64,000 bases of DNA from Nageia nagi (lineage: Eukaryota > Pinophyta): assembly GCA_050084985.1 (NCBI GenBank), contig JBITNC010000001.1, positions 84,196,001 through 84,260,000 of the forward strand. The letters are read 5' to 3'. The notes under the pieces are model-generated. The model worked only from the letters and a program-made list of their open reading frames with translations. It was not told the DNA's origin and ran no database searches. Position 1 is the first letter of the stretch; the number at the start of each line of letters is the position of its first letter. Below are positions 59,107 through 64,000 of the stretch, piece after piece. The translations under genes and the position numbers were made by a program.

Positions 59107-59539
59107 TCTATCACATAAATTGGTATGCCCTCATCATTAAATTGAGGCAGTAAGTCCTTCCTAATTGGAGGCAATATCTTATCATAATCTTGGTGGATAC
59201 CACCAAGGATAGGTTTGATATCTTATTCTTTAATAATTCACATATCATATGATGTTTAATGTATATATTTGAGATATCTTGCATAAAATATTTCTTGTTT
59301 AATATTATTACAGGTTCTTCTATCTTTGGTTTGGGTTTATCCTAAGATGAGAGTTCTATCATATCACAACCATGACAAGGAGGGGATATAAGATTGGTAA
59401 AAACTAGGGCATCCAAAGCTTCCACTATTAAGAAATGTTTTTCAAGGGAGTCTTTTTTTGCTTATCTTTTTAACTTTGAATTTAAGCTTTGATTTTATTT
59501 TGTACCAAAAGTATCAAATCATATTCGAAGTGGGGCATT
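59107..59539 (+). other. Element B 3' non-coding region, continued, with polypurine tract
   Basis: B sequence resumes after element C. The polypurine tract gaagtggggca at 59,527-59,537 immediately precedes the LTR. Confidence 0.75.
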
Positions 59540-60285
59540 TGTTAACACAATTTTTTTTTAATTTAATTAAAATATCCCTTTTAGGTATTTTTAATAATTC
59601 ATTTATTTAATTAATATTTTATTGTTATCATTATGCACATTCATGTACCTTTATATTTTATGATAATAGGTCAATTCGAAGATAATTCCAAGAAGGAATC
59701 TTGGCCCATGTGCACCATAAGCCCATTGAGAAGCATTCATACTAGACTTAGTATATACAAATATGGAAGGATTATGCATGAGAAACCATAACATGATTTG
59801 AAATTCTTGATAAGTGGTAATATACTTGTGTCGTTATTGATCGGTGTTTCTCAATGCCACCTATCATATTTAAATTTTGTTATATATTAAGCCTTGTATT
59901 CTTGAGATATTTTGAACTCACTGCCTAAAAATATTTGAGCTTTTAAGAAACATTGATAGTATCAAGAGAAAAGGTAAGGCAATTTAGAATGGTAACCAGA
60001 TGATGTTGTTGGGATCCTAGCACCAATGTTGGGTTGAGGATGGTTTGGTAGCTTCTTTAATCAAGGAATCTCATCATTCATCATATTTAAGTTGAATATC
60101 ACCTTCATTTATCATGATAGATAAAGTACATATTTGTATCTTTCATTCATCTAGGTTTGATAATTCAAGGTCAATTAGGATCACTATCATCTTTCATGTT
60201 GTTGTTATTTATTACCATTTCATGTTATTTGGTTAAATTTAATATATTAAATAACCCTAGTTAATTATTATTTTGATTATAACTA
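59540..60285 (+). repeat. Element B 3' LTR
   Basis: It starts TGTTAACACA and ends near ATAACTA (CA changed to TA), 746 bp, homologous to 35,841-36,584 throughout, for example ttggcccatgtgcaccataa in both. Confidence 0.85.
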
Positions 60286-60436
60286 TAAGCATCATTTGGT
60301 TTTAGATATTTTAAAATTAATCCTACACACTAATTTATATTTAATATCTAATAAGCAATAGAGAAAAATGATATTGATAAAGTAAAGATAAGTATAATAA
60401 TTAGACATAATAATGATATAATTTATGTAAAGTGAA

Positions 60437-60740
60437 TATATTGATTATTGGATTAGACCTAAACCTATTAACATCAAGATCAAGAAATATAATACATGTT
60501 ACATTTCCTAGATGATTAACTATACATATTAATATAGCCTTGTCTAAATGTTTATATCTTGTATACAAAGTATTAAAGAAATTGGGTTTCATAATCTAGT
60601 GATAACATTGAGTTAAAGAATGTCAGTGTCTATGCTAAGGAACTTGAGAAACAAGCCTCGTGAAAAAAAATTAGAAGTATATAAAAATTACAAGCCTCAC
60701 CTAATATTTAACATGAGGAATCACTCTTAAGAAATGGTAA
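60437..60740. repeat. Unclassified dispersed repeat E, copy 2, first half
   Basis: Homologous to the first part of 28,330-28,790 (attattggattagacctaaa and following words). Confidence 0.55.
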
Positions 60741-61489
60741 TTATAGTATGTGAGTTCTACTAGGGAGTATTTTTAATATAAATTTGAACTATCAACATAT
60801 TGGTAAGTATTTTATAGGGGGAGGGGTGGTAAGGGTGTTTAAAATTCATGCAATATATTTTACCAACATCAAAAAAGAGAGGGGGGGTTAGTTTAGGGGT
60901 GGGTTTACATTTAACTTTTTATTCTAAATCTATTATAACTTTAATTTCTCAAAGTCCTTGAACTATCTTAATAACCATTTTTATTTTTATTTAGTTAATT
61001 ATAAAGTCCTTTGATGATTTTCCACATCTTGACATTAAGAGGCCAAGTTTGAATATTTTCCATTTATTAAAACAATTTGACCATGAAATTCTCAATTTAA
61101 ATGGGTCAAAGTTATTACTTTCATGTTTATTAGATATATATTTTAAGAAAAGGCTATCCATTGAAATTAGCCACATGGGTAAATTTAAATAACAAAAGAC
61201 AAGTGTTTTGATTGGAAACATATTGGACTATTATAATTCTAGGTGATAATATCAAGGGATACAACTACTAAGGGGTATTAAGAATTGATTCTTTTTTTTT
61301 GGTAAAATAGTATATTTTAAAAAAGAGTTATTATTTATTATATAAGAGTTTACCATAAGGGATTTAATATATTAAAAGAGATAGTGGTAAATTTTAAAAA
61401 TAGAGGATCTTTTAAGAAGCTCATGAATGTAGGTGTTATGAAGGCTTTCTATTGAGTGAAACCCCCCCTCCTTATCATGATATTTAAAA
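60741..61489. other. Insertion within repeat E copy 2, with G-rich runs
   Basis: About 750 bp absent from copy 1. It carries G-runs at 60,817-60,834 and about 60,880-60,903. No coding region, LTR or inverted repeat was identified. Confidence 0.4.
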
Positions 61490-61690
61490 ACAAAAAGATA
61501 ATATATAGAGCTCATATGATAACAAAGATTTAGGATCTTGGTAGATGGTATTTAAGAATAATTATAAAATATGCAAGGGACTATGAAGATAAAGATATAA
61601 TAGTCCTCCCATGTGAATATATCCTCCTTTTATAAGCAAGAGACTCCATAATGCATATCAAGTATATAACATTAAATTTGGGACCTTACT
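61490..61690. repeat. Unclassified dispersed repeat E, copy 2, second half
   Basis: Homologous to about 28,605-28,745 (tagagctcatatgataacaa against tagagcccatatactaacaa, then gatgaa or gatggt-type words and gaagataaa). Confidence 0.5.
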
Positions 61691-63031
61691 CCATAATAAT
61701 TAATAAAAATGGAAAAGCTTGGAAAAATAAATTATTAAGAGACAAAGTATAAAAAGAAAGGAAGCAAAGTATAGGCCAAGCAAGGTAGATTTATTAGGAA
61801 AATTATTATGCTAAGGAAGATGCCACCCATCCCAATATATACAAAATGGCTCATAGATTCGATTGTGATTCCTATGATGAATTTCATTATCCCATGGATT
61901 TGTTACCATGTGTAGAGCTAGACATTAATAGTTTTATAATTACTTCTTACCTAGTCAAAAGCTTGATTATTTAAATGACTTATTAACCTAAAGTAGACGA
62001 TGGGAAGATGATTGTAAAAGAAGAGGATTTAAACATTATAGTAGATACCTAAAAGATAGTTTTAGAATATGAATAGGAGTTTTCAAATTATGATTCTCTT
62101 TTATGGACTGGCCATATGAAACTCATAGAGTATAGTTGAATTTCACCTCAAAATGATTGAACCAAAACCCCTCCAAATATTTTGTTTGGATTCCCATAGT
62201 AAGAGAATTTGTGTTGGGATGGGTAATGTAATAATTACTGTACAAAAGGATTTTATTTGATTACATTGACTTTTTTACAATATGATATCAATTGGATATA
62301 TATAACCACCCTAAAAATCTATATATTTTGAATAATGTAGATTCAATATCAAATAAGAAGCATCTGGTGACCAAGAAGGATATCTAAGAAACTCATAAGG
62401 ATCCTACAAACTCATGAAAGAACTATTGAGAAGAATAAGAATCCCATTTTCATCACTATCACACTAAATTTGAAAAAGGTACTAAACAAGTATTGTTTAA
62501 CATATAAGCCAAGATCATGATCAAACTCTTCAAAAGTATAGATTCCTATACTTGGGAGTTAGATATTATTGAGGAAGAATTATTTATAAAATTCAATGCT
62601 TGATAACTATATTTGTAAGAAGATTTAGAACTTCACCTGATAATAAAAGTCTTATGAGTATGGCCAAGAATAATGCCTAGAATAAGTTTGGATTACACTA
62701 TCCATATTTGGTTTCATAATTCCTTTTCTTTATGTTGATTAGTTTCTAGGTGAAACCCAAATAAATATAGTGTATTATCAATTGATTTCAAAAGTCAAAT
62801 ATTTTCTAATACTACAATGATTACTTTATGCCAAATGATGATACCATACCATACTACCTAAGTAAAGGCATCAATGTTACAATAAAATAAATATTAACTT
62901 GATCGCTATAATCCTAAAGAGGATACAAGAGAGGTTCAGTATTGACTATCTATAGAATATGATCATCATTGATGGAAAAAGTTAATAAAAATATGGCTTG
63001 AGGGTGAGCCTTGACATTAAGTTGGGGAGGA
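61691..63031 (+). other. Probable decayed LTR-element interior
   Basis: It precedes a putative 3' LTR with a polypurine tract (aagttggggagga, 63,019-63,031), so it should be retrotransposon interior. No gag or pol motif could be read with confidence in any frame. Confidence 0.35.
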
Positions 63032-63425
63032 TGTTAACATGAGAGAATTCTATTTAATGAAAGTATGGAATTTAACCAAAATTAAAAATTAACTTGATGA
63101 CCAAATGCAACAAGTCTTCATCAATTATAGCCTCTTATGAGAAAAATAACAGATGCCTTTGACTAATCCAAGAAGTTGTTAAGGGTATCGAGAGAGAAAA
63201 GAAGCTGGTAAGAGCTAAGTAGATAGAGATATATAGATCTAGGAAAATGATTGAATGATATTGTAATAGACTCTATTTGATACTTGTATATTAATAAATA
63301 TAAAACCCCTTTTATGACTCAATTATTATCTCTTTTATTATGCTTTTATAATATTTCTAGTTCATTTTATTTGCCAACTCTTGGTTGTAGATAAGAACCC
63401 AAATCTACTGATCTTGCAGTCAACA
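63032..63425 (+). repeat. Putative 394-bp 3' LTR
   Basis: It starts TGTTAACATGAGAG directly after the purine-rich tract and ends TTGCAGTCAACA, giving TGTTAAC/GTCAACA near-inverted termini. An aataaatataaaa stretch inside resembles a polyadenylation region. No second copy is in the window, so the assignment rests on termini and polypurine tract only. Confidence 0.6.
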
Positions 63426-64000
63426 TTCATGGTAACTTATTATGCAAGTTCAAGTCATAATTTAATAATCCAATGCAGATCTTATCAAAATAAGTTATTT
63501 CTTTGAATATTTAGAAGCATATCATATGCTATGAAGAATTGCGTTTACTTTGAACATCTCCCAAATAAATTAGGAATATATGTTTCATACTCACAAGTAT
63601 ATCTTATAATATAAAGTATTGAAATGATTTTGAATATATGTGAGGCCACCACAATAAGAGTATAAGGTAAATGCAAGTAAAGGGAAACCTAATTAAACAT
63701 ATTAGTAATATATGATCCATATTCACTACAATGCAATTCATCCATAGTATTTTTGTTATCTACCATTAAATTTTAAAAGAAATATTTTTTATTTAATCAT
63801 TGTAAAAGGGATAAATATGGAGAGCATGGTATCAAGAGAATATTTTAGAAGTACCACCCTTAATATCATTGTTTGATCCTCCAATAAGGGGCAAGTGGAA
63901 TGAACTCACAACATGTTAAGGAATTGTAAAATGAATTTGTAGAGTTAGGAAATTAATATGGAAAATTTAAAAGATGTCAATACTCCATTCACCAAGTTAT
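63426..64000. other. AT-rich DNA, nothing recognised
   Basis: No coding region or repeat seen up to the window end. Confidence 0.5.

Larger units (their letters stand above)
35841..60285 (+). mobile_element. Element B: Ty3/gypsy Tat-like LTR retrotransposon carrying nested elements C and D
   Basis: LTRs at 35,841-36,584 and 59,540-60,285 enclose gag, protease, RT, RNase H, archaeal RNase H and integrase in plus orientation. A polypurine tract (gaagtggggcat) abuts the 3' LTR. Flanks gtaag (left) and ataag or taag (right) look like a 5-bp target duplication with one change. Removing C (13.2 kb) and the D fragment (about 3 kb) leaves roughly 8 kb of B itself. LTRs differ substantially, and the coding region is full of stops, so the element is old and inactive. 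Confidence 0.88.

Noticed and set aside
61691-63031. Copia or chromovirus pol before the 63,032 LTR
   Set aside because: I tried all frames by eye and found no RT, integrase or chromodomain motif, so I did not name a superfamily.
1-64000. tRNA, rRNA, snoRNA or miRNA genes
   Set aside because: No cloverleaf with A and B boxes, rRNA-like block or C/D box pattern was recognised; tRNA-like words at LTR ends are primer-binding sites.

Overview
The window looks like intergenic DNA of a land plant with a large, repeat-rich genome. A gymnosperm is the likeliest guess but is not proven. The evidence is high AT content, layered decayed Ty3/gypsy and Ty1/copia LTR elements, a plant-type TTTAGGG interstitial telomere tract, and plant-specific remnants (plant mobile domain, REM-type B3 domains, a VAL-like Cys-rich segment). 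I found no intact host gene and no RNA gene. Almost every recognisable coding region is broken by stops and frameshifts, and many of the stops fit C-to-T decay of Gln, Arg or Trp codons.

Layout. (1) 1-23,328: element A, a Ty3/gypsy Tat-like element read on the minus strand. From its 5' end it runs LTR (21,585-23,328), PBS, gag, protease, archaeal-type RNase H, RT, RNase H, integrase and a long extra ORF (aORF). The integrase-aORF module then repeats, so integrase occurs three times, and an LTR fragment sits inside the array. The left LTR runs off the window. (2) 23,329-35,840: AT-rich DNA with a minus-strand pseudogene carrying three B3-domain remnants (about 25.0-26.7 kb), an interstitial telomeric tract, a striking CpG- and ACGT-rich island with a TATA box (about 31.0-31.6 kb), and a Ty1/copia 5' LTR with an initiator-Met-type PBS (33,154-33,820). 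(3) 35,841-60,285: element B, a plus-strand Tat element with the order gag, protease, RT, RNase H, archaeal RNase H, integrase. It is interrupted by a piece of a minus-strand element D (LTR 40,004-42,185) and by element C (45,902-59,101, flanked by CTAGG on both sides). (4) Element C has gag but no pol that I can see. It holds an antisense plant-mobile-domain pseudogene, a VAL-like Cys-rich ORF, a PIF1-like helicase remnant with a retained intron, a 160-bp foldback and several tandem repeats. (5) 60,286-64,000: an unclassified dispersed repeat, a putative LTR with polypurine tract at 63,032-63,425, and otherwise featureless DNA.

Main points of interest: the two Tat-like elements place their archaeal RNase H on opposite sides of RT-RNase H; element A carries a tandem integrase-aORF module with the same breakpoint twice; a nearly homogeneous 524-bp array has grown across the B/C insertion junction and expanded C's 5' LTR; and C is a gag-only element with gene-derived cargo. 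LTR and repeat boundaries were read by eye and may be off by a few bases; protein domain edges are approximate to tens of bases.
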